This document shows positions 1 to 10,926 of a DNA stretch of 64,000 nt, piece by piece. Source of the stretch: Podospora comata. Lineage: Eukaryota > Ascomycota > Sordariomycetes > Sordariales > Podosporaceae. The notes under the pieces are model-generated. The model saw only the letters and a list, made by a program, of their open reading frames with translations, searched no databases and had not been told where the DNA came from. Where the stretch lies: positions 3,517,001 to 3,581,000 of the forward strand of contig CP071495.1 in the NCBI GenBank assembly GCA_017354895.1, given 5' to 3'. Position 1 is the stretch's first letter. The number at the start of each line of letters is the position of its first letter. The translations under genes and the position numbers were made by a program.

Positions 1-1187
1 CAACATCTTTCATCATTTAATCTTGACCATCTTTACGTGGTCTCATATTTCACACGAAAGACTCAGGGTTAATGGTGTGGCCTTCATGTTAAATTCATAA
101 CCCCAACAGCAAGATCCACACCAAGTCCAAACGCATCGTCAATCCATGAAGAAAAAAGACAGGAACAGGATGTCTGTGAAACCGCATTCTTTATGAGAGC
201 AATGATATTAGGCGTTGCTTAACAAGCTAACAGATTTGCTGGGAACCTGTTTGCACACAGGGTTAGACCACGGGGAATCAGCCCCACCGTGGTCCACTCT
301 GTGCGACGGGAGCGTGGAATCACTTCAATTTCTCAAGTCTCGACCTCGTCCAATATATCTCCTCCAGCCGCAGCAATGAAGCACCAGATTGTCCGCTATT
401 TCCCAGATTGCTCTCATTCTTCTGGTCGACTCCAAGTAGCCGACCCCTCACTTTGTGGCGTCTAGCCGCATATTTCACGTCGCTCTGGGCGGTTCTCGAG
501 ACGAGGCTCTGGCCATCGATAACACCAGTCCAGAACAAGCCTACACCTCATGGCCGCACAGTGCGCATGCTACAGATCCCCAGCATGGGGACTTTGAATC
601 CAAGTCTTCCCTCTCTTATCACGGCACAGCAGCTCGAGTGCAGTCGAGACCTAAGCAAGTTGTCGGACCTGAACGAGCCTCCCATTGGCCGTCCGTCTTG
701 TCACCCCGCCAAGAAGGATGAAGCCGCATTTCCTCTTACAGACGCGCCTGCAATAGCGTGGGCCAAGCTGAATGGTTCGCTCAGCTAGAGTAACCGATCA
801 AACGCCACATTGTTGAGGAGGACGATGGCATCTTGACCCAAGGCAGACTCCTCTGCGGATGGGGTCCGCCAGAGAACATGGCTCAACCAGGTACCTGGGC
901 TGCGGCTTGTGAGCATCCCGATGCCACCTTTCGAGGAGCCTTGTGGCTGTCCATTGACATGAGACACACTGACCACGCCAAGTAGATGGACTCATGGCAC
1001 AAGAAAACTCCACCAGGTGATGGCAATCCTTGTGAAATCAGACATCAACGCCCTCTACTCGACAAGATAACGCTTTTCACACCATTGGGTCATCCACTCT
1101 CCTCAACCTACCACCTCATGGGGCTGGCAGCCTATTACAAGATGAGCTAGGACTCGACGACTGGTTTACAGGCAAAATCATCTCACG
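1..1187. other. Upstream region with a coding-like but interrupted frame
   Basis: No intact gene is visible. On the plus strand, the frame read from about 455 to 986 looks coding-like in amino-acid composition (for example a stretch rich in Trp, Gly, Pro and acidic residues near 800-960) but has in-frame stops near 719, 791 and 984. It could be a decayed exon, spliced 5' exons of the following gene, or chance. A TTTACAG acceptor-like site lies just before the next gene's ATG (about 1171). Nothing else is recognisable. Confidence 0.3.
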
Positions 1188-4100
1188 ATGGCTCATTTTC
1201 TACGCTCACCACGTGAAATATGGCATCGACAAATCATCGACACTGGTGCCAGGCTCCAGCTGGGCTCTTCCGATTATTTTCCCTTTGATGCTCTCAGGGA
1301 TGCCACAGATTCCTTTATTAACCGGCAAGGGCTTGTTCAAGGTTCATCACAATGCGATTCATTACTTCGAGAGTTGGTCTTGGAACATGCTGCGCGGGAA
1401 AACGGTTCGGAAAGAGTCGGTTTGGTCGCCTGTCTTCACGCCCTTTCCCACTCCGTTGGCACGACACTGCTGGTAGCAATGAGAGAGAAATGCCAGCTAG
1501 AAGCAGCCAGCCCGAAATTCTTGAGCTGCTTGACGCTTGGTGTACGCGCAAACCCGTTGCTCATCAACAGAACAGACAGCCAAGTTGCGGATATCCTCTT
1601 GAGCCTGCTGGCGGGCACCGACTTTCTCCCAGCCATCAAACAGCTTTTCCAGACCCTGGAGGAAGGCCCTGATGCATACATCCTTCCACCTTCCTACATC
1701 ATCGACATTTTGAACGCGACAGACTTTTCCACAGCTTTCAGGACCCACTTGGACATGCTGCAACAAGAACGGAAATACATGAGTCTCTGTACTGCAGTTT
1801 CCTGGATTCGATCAGTATCTAATCAGCCCGAGACCTCCACAGCAAAGATAGTAGCGTCCGCTTTAGTGCCAGACAGGATATTTTGGGCCAACTGGAGACC
1901 AGACCAGGAACGGCTAAGGAACTGGGAAGAAGGGACCTTTTCAGAAACCCAGAGACAAAAGCTGTGCTATGTGTTTGATCTCGAAGGACCAGACATCACC
2001 GGCTCAGGGTATCCGTGCCTGAAAGACTCGGTTCCTGGATGTTTCAACGTCGTACCGGTCGTCAACCGAGACGTTCTATTGCTCCACCGCCTCCTAGCCA
2101 ATCTGGACAACGCCCAGCGTATTCCTGGCCCACACGCCATCAATCTCGTCATACACCTCTGTATCAACAGCTCGAGGCCTCTGGACAATGATCTCCTTTC
2201 CCTCACCGAAGCAGTGCTGGAGACCGACGATGACGAGTCCATCCACTCGATCCTCATGTGGCTACAAACCTACGAAGCCGGCTTTGACATTCGAATGACA
2301 GCTCTGACGAGGACACTTCCCATCTTGGAAGTCTATCCAAACCTTCAGCAGTTGCTCTCTGGATATGTCAGCTTAGACGTGGCTCGAGTCATGCAGTTGG
2401 CCAGGGAAGAATACAACTCTATACTAGAGACGGACGTTGCAGAGAATCTTGCCATGAGGATACACGACTTTGGGGCGGCTATAGTGAACGCCAACTGGCT
2501 TCACGGATCTCTGCCCCTGAATCTATGGCAAAGCCTACAGCAACTCCCACCCAAAGAGACCTTGGATGAGATCTTCGAGGCCCTCGGGACATCTCACATC
2601 ATGAACGAAGACATCAGGGCATACCTGAGGGTGGTGATTGGAGGAGAAACCCATGGCGACTCCCCTCCAGCCGAAGCGTTGCTAGCAATCGTCCGCCAGA
2701 CCATCCGATTTTACGCAAGAGGTGTTGAGCCCGAAAGAGCAAAGCTTGCCACCGAGATAGAGCCACTACGCCATCATGACCCCAAAGTATATGACGCCTG
2801 TATCGAGCGAATCTTGAACGAGGATATCGTCCTCATCAAGGATATGCTACCACTGGTCCGGTCAGAAAGCCATTCCTCGTGTGTCGAATTTGCGCGCCTC
2901 TTGGCCCAGCGTCAACAGCTGCGCTGTTACACTCATGAATGCTGGCATCAGCTGTTGTTCTTCCGGTTACTCCAACGGAGGCGAGACTTGCTGGCGTGGT
3001 CAGCCGCGGAGCTTCCTTTGCAGAACTTCGTCCAGTGGGTGCATGATCTCAGGGCTCTGTTCTCTCAACAGAGAGTTGGTGGTAGCAGTGGCATCTCGAG
3101 GATGTCGTTGTCGGATCTTGGGTTTACGCCGGAAAGGTATCAATGGTGGGATGTGCTCCAGCACCAGTATGGAAGAGCAGTTGGTATATTGGCATTTCTA
3201 CACCAGGAGGGCAAGGGAGATTTAAAATGGCTGTGGCTGCAAGAGATACCAGATACAACTGTGTTATTGGACATTCTGCAAGACGAAAACAAAGTGTTGC
3301 CGCAGGACTCAGTGCTGATGTCGCTTTTTCAGCCGAAACCAGACACGCTGAGTCTCATCTGTTTGGCTTTGGCTGGCTTACGTCGCGCTGCTCCTCAAGG
3401 GAAGGTGGCCCTTGAGAGTATCTGCGCTCGGGAAAAACAGCTGGATGCTGGGAAGTGGAATCGTCAGGCCACGCAGGTGCTGAGTTACTGCTGGAGACGC
3501 TCGCCAGACATCAACGCCGATGACATGAGTCGCAATGCCCTTTGGGCTTTCACGGCTTTGTTGGGGTTAGGGGATGATGTTGACGACCAAGGTCTGCAGG
3601 TTGCCGGAGAATGCCTCATGGCCGACTACGCAAACCTGGTTCTCGCGGCCAATAACCTTCTCGATATGCAAGTTCTACTTCAAAGTTCGGATGCGGCCCG
3701 AACAACTATGCTCATGGAGGAGCTCGGCGTAGAAGATGCCCCTCCTGTTGAACCCTTCACTCCAGCTGCGGCCATGATTCCTACACACCTCACCAGCTTC
3801 ATCGAACCAGTCGGTGAAATGCAATGGGAGCTTTGCTTCCCTCTCAAAAAGATCTCCGCCCAGAAGAGACAAGCCATCGGCATCGGTCCCTCCCCACGCT
3901 TGCTCCTCGTGAGGATATCCCTTCTAGACCAGCAACCAGCTTTTTGCATCCACTACCACCCCAGCACCACCGACGACAGCAACACCCGTCCTCACGGCTT
4001 GTGGCACGTAAATGGCCTCAGCATGCCAGACGGCACCATCTGCTTCGCCAAACCATCCCTATTCGCCTACCTCCTAAGCCGCAGACTCTCCGCCTTCCTC

Positions 4101-5024
4101 TCCTCGCTGTCTCAAGATAACCACATCAGCGGCACCATCCAAGAGCAACTCCAACTGGACAGAACCTACACCCTCATCTCATCCATCCTCGCCTCTCCCC
4201 TATCCCACTGCCTGGCATGCCTCGAACAACTCGCCCGCCCCGGTCCAATTCCTGCAACTTGCGGATCTCAGTTCTGTGACGAGATCTTCTTGTTTGCTCC
4301 ATTAGAAGTCAGAGCACACCACCTCTTGTCCGACCCCCCGGCGTTGGACTTCTTACTAGCATGTGTCTATTCAGCCAATGTCTCTGTTCCAGAACTGAGA
4401 AATGGGCTCAGAGCGGTCATTGACTCTTTTCCTGTCCTGGCGGGAGTTAGCTCCTCGCCAGGGGAGACGTTATCCCGGATTTTAAGTCGGGAAACCCCAG
4501 GGTCAGATAATGGTCTCTCAGCAGATAGAGAGACTTTACTCTCTTGGATGAGCGGGCAGTTTGGGGGCAGTGGTAGTCTGATTTCTGCGCCGGGTGGGTC
4601 GAAATTACCGGCTATGCAGGGGGTTGTGCAGTTTATACTGAGAACTGGCGCCTTTATTGGCGGTGCGGGGGGCTCTGGGAATATCAAGTTTATTGGGTCG
4701 GGATTGGGGACTAGGAGCATGTGGGAGATTTTGTGCAAGGGGTTGGCTGTGGGCGGTGACGGGGAAGCGGAGGAGAGAGGAGAAGATGAGCCGCCGATGG
4801 ATTTGAGGACTTGCCGGAAGATAAAGACTACGTGGAAGAGCAGCCTGCTGATGGACAGGAGGGTGTTTGTTGCGTGTGAGGACTTTGGGGGTGTGAAGGG
4901 GGTGGTGGTGAGGTATGTGTTGTTGTGTCCAGAGGGGTTTGTGCCACCGAGGATGAGGGTTATTGGGGATGCGCTGAGGCAGAGTTTTGGTGCTTTGAGG
5001 GCTGGGAGGTTGGTCAAGGAGTAG
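1188..5024 (+). CDS. Large orphan protein, 1278 aa, single exon
   Basis: This is an uninterrupted 1278-codon frame. The ATG at 1188 is the first after an in-frame stop near 1143, so it is a reasonable start, although an acceptor-like TTTACAG at about 1171 leaves room for an upstream exon. The protein is mostly helical in composition, Leu-rich, with no signal peptide or obvious membrane span. The C-terminal third (about residues 870-1278) is different: it holds a Cys-containing segment (CLACLEQLARPG..CGSQFCDE, about 1003-1027) and a Gly-rich stretch. I do not recognise a named domain. The Cys pattern followed by a hydrophobic segment loosely recalls the approach to PARP-like folds, but I cannot support that call. 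The whole frame keeps normal codon use, so it is a real gene of unknown role. Confidence 0.8.
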   Translation: MAHFLRSPREIWHRQIIDTGARLQLGSSDYFPFDALRDATDSFINRQGLVQGSSQCDSLLRELVLEHAARENGSERVGLVACLHALSHSVGTTLLVAMREKCQLEAASPKFLSCLTLGVRANPLLINRTDSQVADILLSLLAGTDFLPAIKQLFQTLEEGPDAYILPPSYIIDILNATDFSTAFRTHLDMLQQERKYMSLCTAVSWIRSVSNQPETSTAKIVASALVPDRIFWANWRPDQERLRNWEEGTFSETQRQKLCYVFDLEGPDITGSGYPCLKDSVPGCFNVVPVVNRDVLLLHRLLANLDNAQRIPGPHAINLVIHLCINSSRPLDNDLLSLTEAVLETDDDESIHSILMWLQTYEAGFDIRMTALTRTLPILEVYPNLQQLLSGYVSLDVARVMQLAREEYNSILETDVAENLAMRIHDFGAAIVNANWLHGSLPLNLWQSLQQLPPKETLDEIFEALGTSHIMNEDIRAYLRVVIGGETHGDSPPAEALLAIVRQTIRFYARGVEPERAKLATEIEPLRHHDPKVYDACIERILNEDIVLIKDMLPLVRSESHSSCVEFARLLAQRQQLRCYTHECWHQLLFFRLLQRRRDLLAWSAAELPLQNFVQWVHDLRALFSQQRVGGSSGISRMSLSDLGFTPERYQWWDVLQHQYGRAVGILAFLHQEGKGDLKWLWLQEIPDTTVLLDILQDENKVLPQDSVLMSLFQPKPDTLSLICLALAGLRRAAPQGKVALESICAREKQLDAGKWNRQATQVLSYCWRRSPDINADDMSRNALWAFTALLGLGDDVDDQGLQVAGECLMADYANLVLAANNLLDMQVLLQSSDAARTTMLMEELGVEDAPPVEPFTPAAAMIPTHLTSFIEPVGEMQWELCFPLKKISAQKRQAIGIGPSPRLLLVRISLLDQQPAFCIHYHPSTTDDSNTRPHGLWHVNGLSMPDGTICFAKPSLFAYLLSRRLSAFLSSLSQDNHISGTIQEQLQLDRTYTLISSILASPLSHCLACLEQLARPGPIPATCGSQFCDEIFLFAPLEVRAHHLLSDPPALDFLLACVYSANVSVPELRNGLRAVIDSFPVLAGVSSSPGETLSRILSRETPGSDNGLSADRETLLSWMSGQFGGSGSLISAPGGSKLPAMQGVVQFILRTGAFIGGAGGSGNIKFIGSGLGTRSMWEILCKGLAVGGDGEAEERGEDEPPMDLRTCRKIKTTWKSSLLMDRRVFVACEDFGGVKGVVVRYVLLCPEGFVPPRMRVIGDALRQSFGALRAGRLVKE

Positions 5025-5363
5025 TATCAGGTAGGGTTGCAATCATCACCTATACTGAAATAGAAGACTTTCTTCGAACCACACACCAGACACAAGCACA
5101 CATGATACCTGTGACATGGACTCTATTGAGAAGCGCCTCTGTAACCGCTCAGTCGGGACAGCTGAGTTAGCAGTTCAGCTCCCCTTGGCAGACACTTACA
5201 CCCCAGGTGGGCAGACTGACAGCCTGATCCAATGTGGCGCGCACTAACGAGCTGCTGCATAGGTGTACATGAGGCTGCCCCCCCTCTCTTCATGATTTTT
5301 CATCTTCATGTTTGTCTTCTTCACCTGTCCACATCATTTATCGAAGCAACATAATAACACAAA
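5025..5363. other. Intergenic, promoter of the next gene
   Basis: This 339-base tandem spacer holds the 3' end of the large orphan and the leader of the next gene. The last about 60 bases are C/T- and A-rich and run into a good start context (acaaaATGG). No other structure is seen. Confidence 0.5.
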
Positions 5364-6752
5364 ATGGCCTCCCTCTTCAAGCAGCGCAGCGCACGTCGCT
5401 CCAACCAAACACTAACCCAACCAACACCCTCATCAGCCAACACCGACCTCTCCCGTCACACCTCTCTCCAATCCCACTCATCCTGGTCCCCCGGCGGTCT
5501 TCCCCAGCGCTTCCTCCCTCCCCAGAACCCCCGACCGCAAACAGTAACCCCAGAACAATTCACCTCCCTCTCGCAGCAATTTTCAACCCTCCACGCAGAC
5601 CTCACCACCCAAGCAAGTCTTTTGTTAGGAGAAATCCTCGCCCTCCAGCAAACCCTTCCCGTCGTCCGCCTCTCAGAAACCTCAACCAACCTAGACATAA
5701 CCGCATTCCTCCAAGCCCTACTTCACGGGAAGCTCTCCTCCGCCCTCACCCCACCAGTCCCTTCCCAACATGAGGAAACCCCCAAACCCCCCCGCCCCAT
5801 CAGAGCCCTCTCCCGAGAAATCCAAGCCTGCCTCTCCAAAAACGACCACTTTGCTGCAATCGGCACAGCAATCGACGACCTGCGCCCCTCTGCCAAAGGT
5901 GACTCCCCCGACGCCGAGCAAGAAGCCAGGGATCGAATGGACTTGCTCCGATCTGCAATGCCAGAAGGGGAGACATACGAACAATTCTGGGCCGATGTCG
6001 CTATGCATCTTGATCACGAGTTTTTTGTTTCTGCTGAGGCTGGGTATGTTAATTCGACAACGTTCAAATCTGGGGTGGGGGTGGGAGAGATACCGAGAGA
6101 AAGGTTTTTGGCTACGAGTGATGGGTTTGCTTGGGATGTGGAGGAGTTGGTTGGGGAGATTGTGAGGGGAAAGGGGGAGTTTAAGAATCCGGTTACGGGG
6201 AGGGTGTTTGAGGGGGGGGATGTCGAGTTGATTAGACGGCATCCATTGGGGAGAGGGGTTGATGAGGCTGTGCTTGCTCTGCAGAAAGAGCAGGAGCAGA
6301 TGGAAGGAAAGGCGGAGATGGATGGGCAAGAGAAGGCCGGGATGGATGGGCTTGGGAAAGGGGAGGAAAGGTGGGAGGCAAAGTTGTCGGCTCAGTGGGC
6401 GAGGCAGATGCATGAGAACATAAGGGAGAAGGCGGAGAAGGAGAGGAAATTGTCGGGGTTGGTGTCAGGGTTTGGGAGGTTGAAGCTGGAGGTGACATCG
6501 CCAATGACAGCTGCTGTTGAACTGCCAGCAACAACAGCAGTGAGATCAGACGATGTGCCCTCAAAGACAGCTAGTCCATCCATTCCCGGGGCGTTCCCTG
6601 ACTACACGACCCTTGCGGAACTGCCAGGCTCCAACGAGCATGACAACATCAAGAAGGAGGAAGAGGGCAACAAGGCGAATGCTGGAGAGCCAGATTACAA
6701 GTCTTTTGCATGGTACAATAAGTACTTTCACTCCATGTACGGTCAACATTAG
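5364..6752 (+). CDS. Orphan protein, 462 aa
   Basis: Single-exon frame beginning at an ATG in good context (acaaaATGGCC). The first about 65 residues are Ser/Pro/Arg/Gln-rich and probably disordered. Residues about 70-120 are a helical Leu-rich segment, and about 145-290 form a more globular part with regular charged helices. Residues about 300-370 are Lys/Glu/Met-rich with Gly-containing repeats (EKAGMDGLGKGEE type) and may be coiled coil. The tail is acidic and ends in an aromatic run (FAWYNKYFHSMYGQH). No signal peptide, membrane span or catalytic motif was found. I do not recognise the family. Codon use shifts from C-rich in the first half to G-rich in the second, which is unusual but common in fungal disordered proteins. 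Confidence 0.75.
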   Translation: MASLFKQRSARRSNQTLTQPTPSSANTDLSRHTSLQSHSSWSPGGLPQRFLPPQNPRPQTVTPEQFTSLSQQFSTLHADLTTQASLLLGEILALQQTLPVVRLSETSTNLDITAFLQALLHGKLSSALTPPVPSQHEETPKPPRPIRALSREIQACLSKNDHFAAIGTAIDDLRPSAKGDSPDAEQEARDRMDLLRSAMPEGETYEQFWADVAMHLDHEFFVSAEAGYVNSTTFKSGVGVGEIPRERFLATSDGFAWDVEELVGEIVRGKGEFKNPVTGRVFEGGDVELIRRHPLGRGVDEAVLALQKEQEQMEGKAEMDGQEKAGMDGLGKGEERWEAKLSAQWARQMHENIREKAEKERKLSGLVSGFGRLKLEVTSPMTAAVELPATTAVRSDDVPSKTASPSIPGAFPDYTTLAELPGSNEHDNIKKEEEGNKANAGEPDYKSFAWYNKYFHSMYGQH

Positions 6753-7485
6753 AGCATTGATACCGCCAGAAGACAAACAAACAAATCTTCAAAGTCTTTT
6801 GATCGGCCCCTTCCCGGGAGTGATCAGATATTTGTGGCCATCTGAACTGTGAGCATTGCGACATCGGCCTCGGTTGAGGCATTGGGTAATCTTGAGTTTC
6901 CAATAAGGACATCTGCAAACAATGGCGTGATTCAGCCAGGCACCATCATCAGAGGGAACATGCTTCCATCATCCTCCCGGAACGTGACTCCACTATTCCG
7001 GCCAATCCGGTGCTCGCAGCCGGAAGTCACCCTCTTGCTATTCACACTGTGCCGAAGATTGGTCCGCGCTTTCCGAAATTGTGGTCCGTGCACGCCGAGA
7101 ATGCGGCTTTGGGAAGGTACGGAGCACGGAGTCCAGAAGGAAAGAACCATGCCAACACCAACTCACCCCTCTTGACTTTCCCTGTAATAGTGAGTCAGAT
7201 AAGCTCTCCATCTTCCTTTAAATTTTCTCACCCTCATCATCTTTTCAGGTCTAAACCCTCCAAGCGACACACGAGAGGGGTAGCCGGGCAGACTTCATCT
7301 TGACATCGTCCCAGTCATTGTACTGTTGGCCGTGTGAGGTTGTTAGTCACCACACTCCCTCAACAGAACGGCCAGTTTCAGCTGTCACTCATTCAACAAC
7401 TGTGTGCCCTTCGTCTCTTCCCTTTTCAAAGCCAGTTCCTACAACTCACTCGCCACCTTAACTTTGAACAACCAGCTCAGACATC
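6753..7485. other. Intergenic, promoter of GNAT gene
   Basis: Contains the 3' flank of the upstream orphan and a leader for the acetyltransferase. Bases about 7360-7485 are C/T/A-rich, typical of a fungal 5' leader. Short frames here do not look coding. Confidence 0.5.
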
Positions 7486-8499
7486 ATGACAAGAGTGACC
7501 ATGGACACGAGCTCTTTCAGCTCATTCACTCCCCGGGAGCCTGAAACCGACTGCCCTCCAAGAGAGCCGGCCCCTCCCACTCCCTTTATCTCTTTCATCA
7601 AGCCTCAAGGCCAGCTCTGGAACTACAACCGGCACAAGACCCACGAAGACCAGCCAGGCAACATCCCCAAGGCTTTCCTCGATGCCATGAGCGTCAGAGA
7701 GAAGGTCTACGTCGAAGAACAGGGCGTTGCCTTGGAGAACGAATTCGACAGTGACGACCACCGTAGCTGGTACCGTCTCCCCCCGTTTACCTTTTTGAAT
7801 TCATAACTAACACCCTGCTCTAAAAGCCACTGGGTAATCTACGCCTCTGTCCTCACCACCATCCTCCCAGCCATCCTAGACCCCCGAACCGGCAGGCTCG
7901 TCCGCCCCCGCGTCACCAGGACCACCTCCCTCCCCATCGGCACCCTCCGCCTAGTCCCCTTCCCCCACTCAGCCCACCCCCGCAACGGCGGCATCTACTT
8001 AAACGGCCTCCTCACCAACGTCGGCGACCCCGTCCGCCCTAGAAGCAGCGAGACGGTTCAGGCCCTCCAGCCCCAGGAGATCCAAGGAGGCAACCGTCGC
8101 AACTCCCTCTACATTCGCGACTTCCCCACCACCTTCCACAACGGTCAGGAGCCGTACGTGAAGCTCGGTCGTCTGGCTGTCCTCAAGGAGTACCGTAACA
8201 AGGGAATCGCGGGCCAGCTTGTGCGCGCCGCAGTTACCTGGATGCAGACGAATTACACCATCTTCAACCCTAGCCCTTCCGTGTTGGGCTTTGACAGACT
8301 GGGCATGGACGTGACGGGCCAGCTGCCTAAGTGGCGGGGCCTGTTTTGCATTCATGCGCAGGAGGAGGCGGTCAAGGTCTGGGAGAGGTATGGGTTCAAG
8401 GTGGACGAGAAGATGGGAAAGTGGTGGGAGGAGGGGATCCCGCATGTGGGCATGTGGTTGAGGGTTCCGGTTGGCAAGGGGGGTCATACTGTTGCCTGA
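7486..8499 (+). CDS. GNAT-family N-acetyltransferase, two exons, 318 aa
   Basis: Exons 7486-7769 and 7827-8499, separated by a 57-nt intron (GTACCG donor, branch ATAACTAACA, acceptor AAAAG). Splicing restores a reading across HRSCHWVIYASV. The fold is GNAT: an early strand with VYVEEQGV (about residue 73), then the acetyl-CoA pyrophosphate-binding motif in GRLAVLKEYRNKGIAGQLV (about 207-225, R-x-x-G-x-A core), and a C-terminal WERYGFKVDEKMGKWWEEG segment. This is the fungal group of GNATs related to yeast YJR-type acetyltransferases of unknown substrate. The protein has no targeting signal and is probably cytosolic. A second Met at residue 6 is an alternative start. The family is well supported; the substrate cannot be inferred. 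Confidence 0.9.
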
Positions 8500-9173
8500 G
8501 CTGAGGAGATGGAGGACTGGTGTGGTTTTTATTGCTCTTTTGGAATGGCGAGTACAAGTGTCTCTCGTCCAGGCTTGATGCCTTTTCCCTGTATTCTGCT
8601 GGCCAGGCATGCTTTTATTCCAAAACAAAGAAACTCTTCATGGCTATGGCGTTTTTTTGGGAGCAAGAGGACAAGGAAAAGCATCTGCTGGCTCGGCTGG
8701 CTTATGATTATCCCCTGGCAAATGGGTCATTTACCAAGCACCTCTCTGTTCATCTGTCTGAGATCGAGGTCATCTTTGCAATGTGTATGATAGCAAGCGT
8801 TGGAGCACCGGGGCACTGGAGGTTCTTTGCTTTTTACTTCGTAGATTTATGGGGAAACGGTCTCCAATCACTGAGACACATATTATAGCGCCCCATCTCT
8901 ATGGTAAAACAAGATAGAAAAATACAAAGAGATGTAGAGGAGGCCACACACACAAGAAAAGACATGTGCACATGTGGCATGGTATTTTTGACACCGATGA
9001 CGCCTTTCGGAAATTGACGATTTGCTCCCTTTTTATGAGAGACCCCTATTTGTGCCTGTTTAACAAGAGTGCCGGGCAGCCATCCCAGACCGTAATGGGC
9101 AAATGCATCCCTGCAAAACAAGTCGTAAAATCCGTTCCACGCCGAACCACATGCCTTCCACCAGAGACACCAT
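8500..9173. other. Convergent intergenic region
   Basis: Lies between the 3' ends of the GNAT gene (plus) and the uS7 gene (minus). It is relatively T-rich and has only short chance frames. It presumably holds both 3' UTRs. No other signal seen. Confidence 0.5.
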
Positions 9174-10161
9174 TTACCGGTTGCTCTTGGCGACACGCTC
9201 CAACTCATCCTTCTTCTTGATGGCATAAGAGTTGCTGGAACCCTTGGCGGCGTTGATGAGCTCCTCAGCAAGGCACTCAGCAATCGACTTGACGTTGCGG
9301 AAAGAGGCCTCACGGGCACCAGTGGTGAGGAGAGAGATGGCCTGGTTGACGCGGCGGAGGGGAGAGACATCGACGGCCTGTCTGCGGACGGTACCAGCCG
9401 AGCCGATACGGGTGCTATCTTCGCGGGGACCGCAGTTGACAATGGCGTCAACGGCAATCTGGATGGGGTTCTGGTCGGTCATCAGGTGGATCTGTGCGTG
9501 ATGGTGTCAGTTCTCTCAGATCCTCCAACTTCCTTGGGTGCTCGGTGATGCTCACGATCTCGAAGGAATGGGCGACGATGCGAACGGCCATCATCTTCTT
9601 GCCGTTGTTGCGGCCGTGCATCATGAGGGAGTTGGTGAGACGCTCAATGATGGGGCAGTTGGCCTTGCGGAAACGCTTGGCGGCATAGCGACCGGCAGAG
9701 TGAGGGAGGTAGACGGGAGCCCGGATCTGGATGTAGTCGCTGAAGCACACAAAGTCCCGTTAGCCTCCAATTCCCCAGCCAGAGAGAGCAAGAGCCACCA
9801 TGTGAAGCCTGCGTTCCGAGTCTCGAATATCTTTCGGTGGTTCGATCGGCGCGCGTAACTTCGCAATCGGGCTTCCTGCTCGGGTTCTGATCTTGCGACA
9901 AAGGTAGAGGGCTCTTACGTCAAGGAGATATCCCGGATCTCGACATCATCGTAGCTCCAGCGGTCTGTAATTGACACCAGTCAGCGTCTGAGTTCCCCAT
10001 CTTCGAGTTTTGTCGGTTGTTGAAGTCGTCCCGCAGTCGAAATGGGGGGTCTGCTGCATGGGGCAAAATAACGTACTGAAGAGCTTGATGCTGCCAACCT
10101 CAGCGGCAACCTCCTTGGGGAGAACCTCGTAGGCCCGAACTTCAACGCCGGCGTCAGACAT
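9174..10161 (-). CDS. rps5: 40S ribosomal protein S5 (uS7), four exons, 210 aa
   Basis: Minus-strand exons 10161-10077, 9964-9919, 9739-9556 and 9491-9174. Three introns have donors GTACGT, GTAAGA and GTGAGC. The joined protein reads through the family hallmarks [23 protein letters not shown], then [36 protein letters not shown] and [16 protein letters not shown], ending [12 protein letters not shown]. This is the eukaryotic uS7 protein, which sits at the head of the 40S subunit and contacts mRNA near the E site. The 210-residue length is normal. It is transcribed divergently from eS25 with only 295 bases between the two start codons. A telobox-like AGCCCTAA motif lies in that spacer. Confidence 0.97.
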
Positions 10162-10456
10162 GATTGCTGGTGGTTGGCTGTCGTGGTGGATGGATTGATC
10201 GAAGTTGGCGTTGGGGCGGGCTGCACAGCAAGTCTTCTGAGTTCGGGAGTCGTGAATTTTTTGGTGGCCCCGCTTGAGGTGGTCAGGGCGGCCCACCAGC
10301 CACTCACGGGGCCGCATTCACCTTAGGGCTCGGTTGACCTAAGCTTTGCCAGAGAGCAGCGAACCTCTGTCAGAAAAAACTCCCCGCCTTTGACATTGCG
10401 ACCGCTGGACCTCGACCTCTGACCCGTTCACCAAACCACCAGAACAGACATTCAAA
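10162..10456. promoter_or_regulatory. Bidirectional ribosomal-protein promoter with telobox
   Basis: The start codons of uS7 (minus) and eS25 (plus) are 295 bases apart. TTAGGGCT at 10323-10330 is AGCCCTAA on the minus strand. This matches the RCCCTAA element bound by Tbf1-type factors, which drives ribosomal-protein genes in many fungi outside the Saccharomyces clade. A second partial match (GACCTAAGC) follows at about 10336. The match is seen directly; binding is inferred. Confidence 0.65.
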
Positions 10457-10926
10457 ATGGCTCCCGCGGCAACTGGTGCGAAGAAGCAGAAGAAGAAGTG
10501 GTCCAAGGGAAAGGGTAAGCTTCATTCATGTCGAAAATTTGATGCCCTGATGCCTCTGCAATTGAGGTTGGGGCGATGGCGATAGGCACGGTCGCAGACG
10601 CAGACGCAGATGGCTAACCTTTGGCAAAAACAACAGTCAAGGACAAGGCCCAGCACGCCGTCATCCTCGACAAGACCACTTCCGACAAGCTCTATAAGGA
10701 TGTCCAGTCCTACCGCCTCGTGACTGTCGCCACCCTCGTCGACAGACTCAAGATCAACGGCTCCCTCGCCCGGAGGTGCCTTGCCGACTTGGAGGAGAAG
10801 GGCCAGATCAAGCAGGTCGTCAGCCACAGCAAGATGAAGATCTACAGTATGTTTGGTTGATGGTTCGCGACAGTAGCGGAATTGTGCTGACACGCTCTAG
10901 CTCGCGCCGTTACCGCCGCCGAGTAA
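10457..10926 (+). CDS. rps25: 40S ribosomal protein S25 (eS25), three exons, 97 aa
   Basis: Exons 10457-10514, 10637-10846 and 10901-10926; introns of 122 and 54 nt. The last exon encodes only TRAVTAAE and the stop. The N-terminus is the expected Lys-rich tail (AKKQKKKWSKGK), followed by the winged-helix core (VTVATLVDRLKINGSLARR, LEEKGQIKQVVSHSKMKIY). eS25 is a peripheral 40S head protein. Length (97 aa) and intron placement fit the family. The gene is head to head with uS7, so the two may be co-regulated in balance. Confidence 0.96.
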
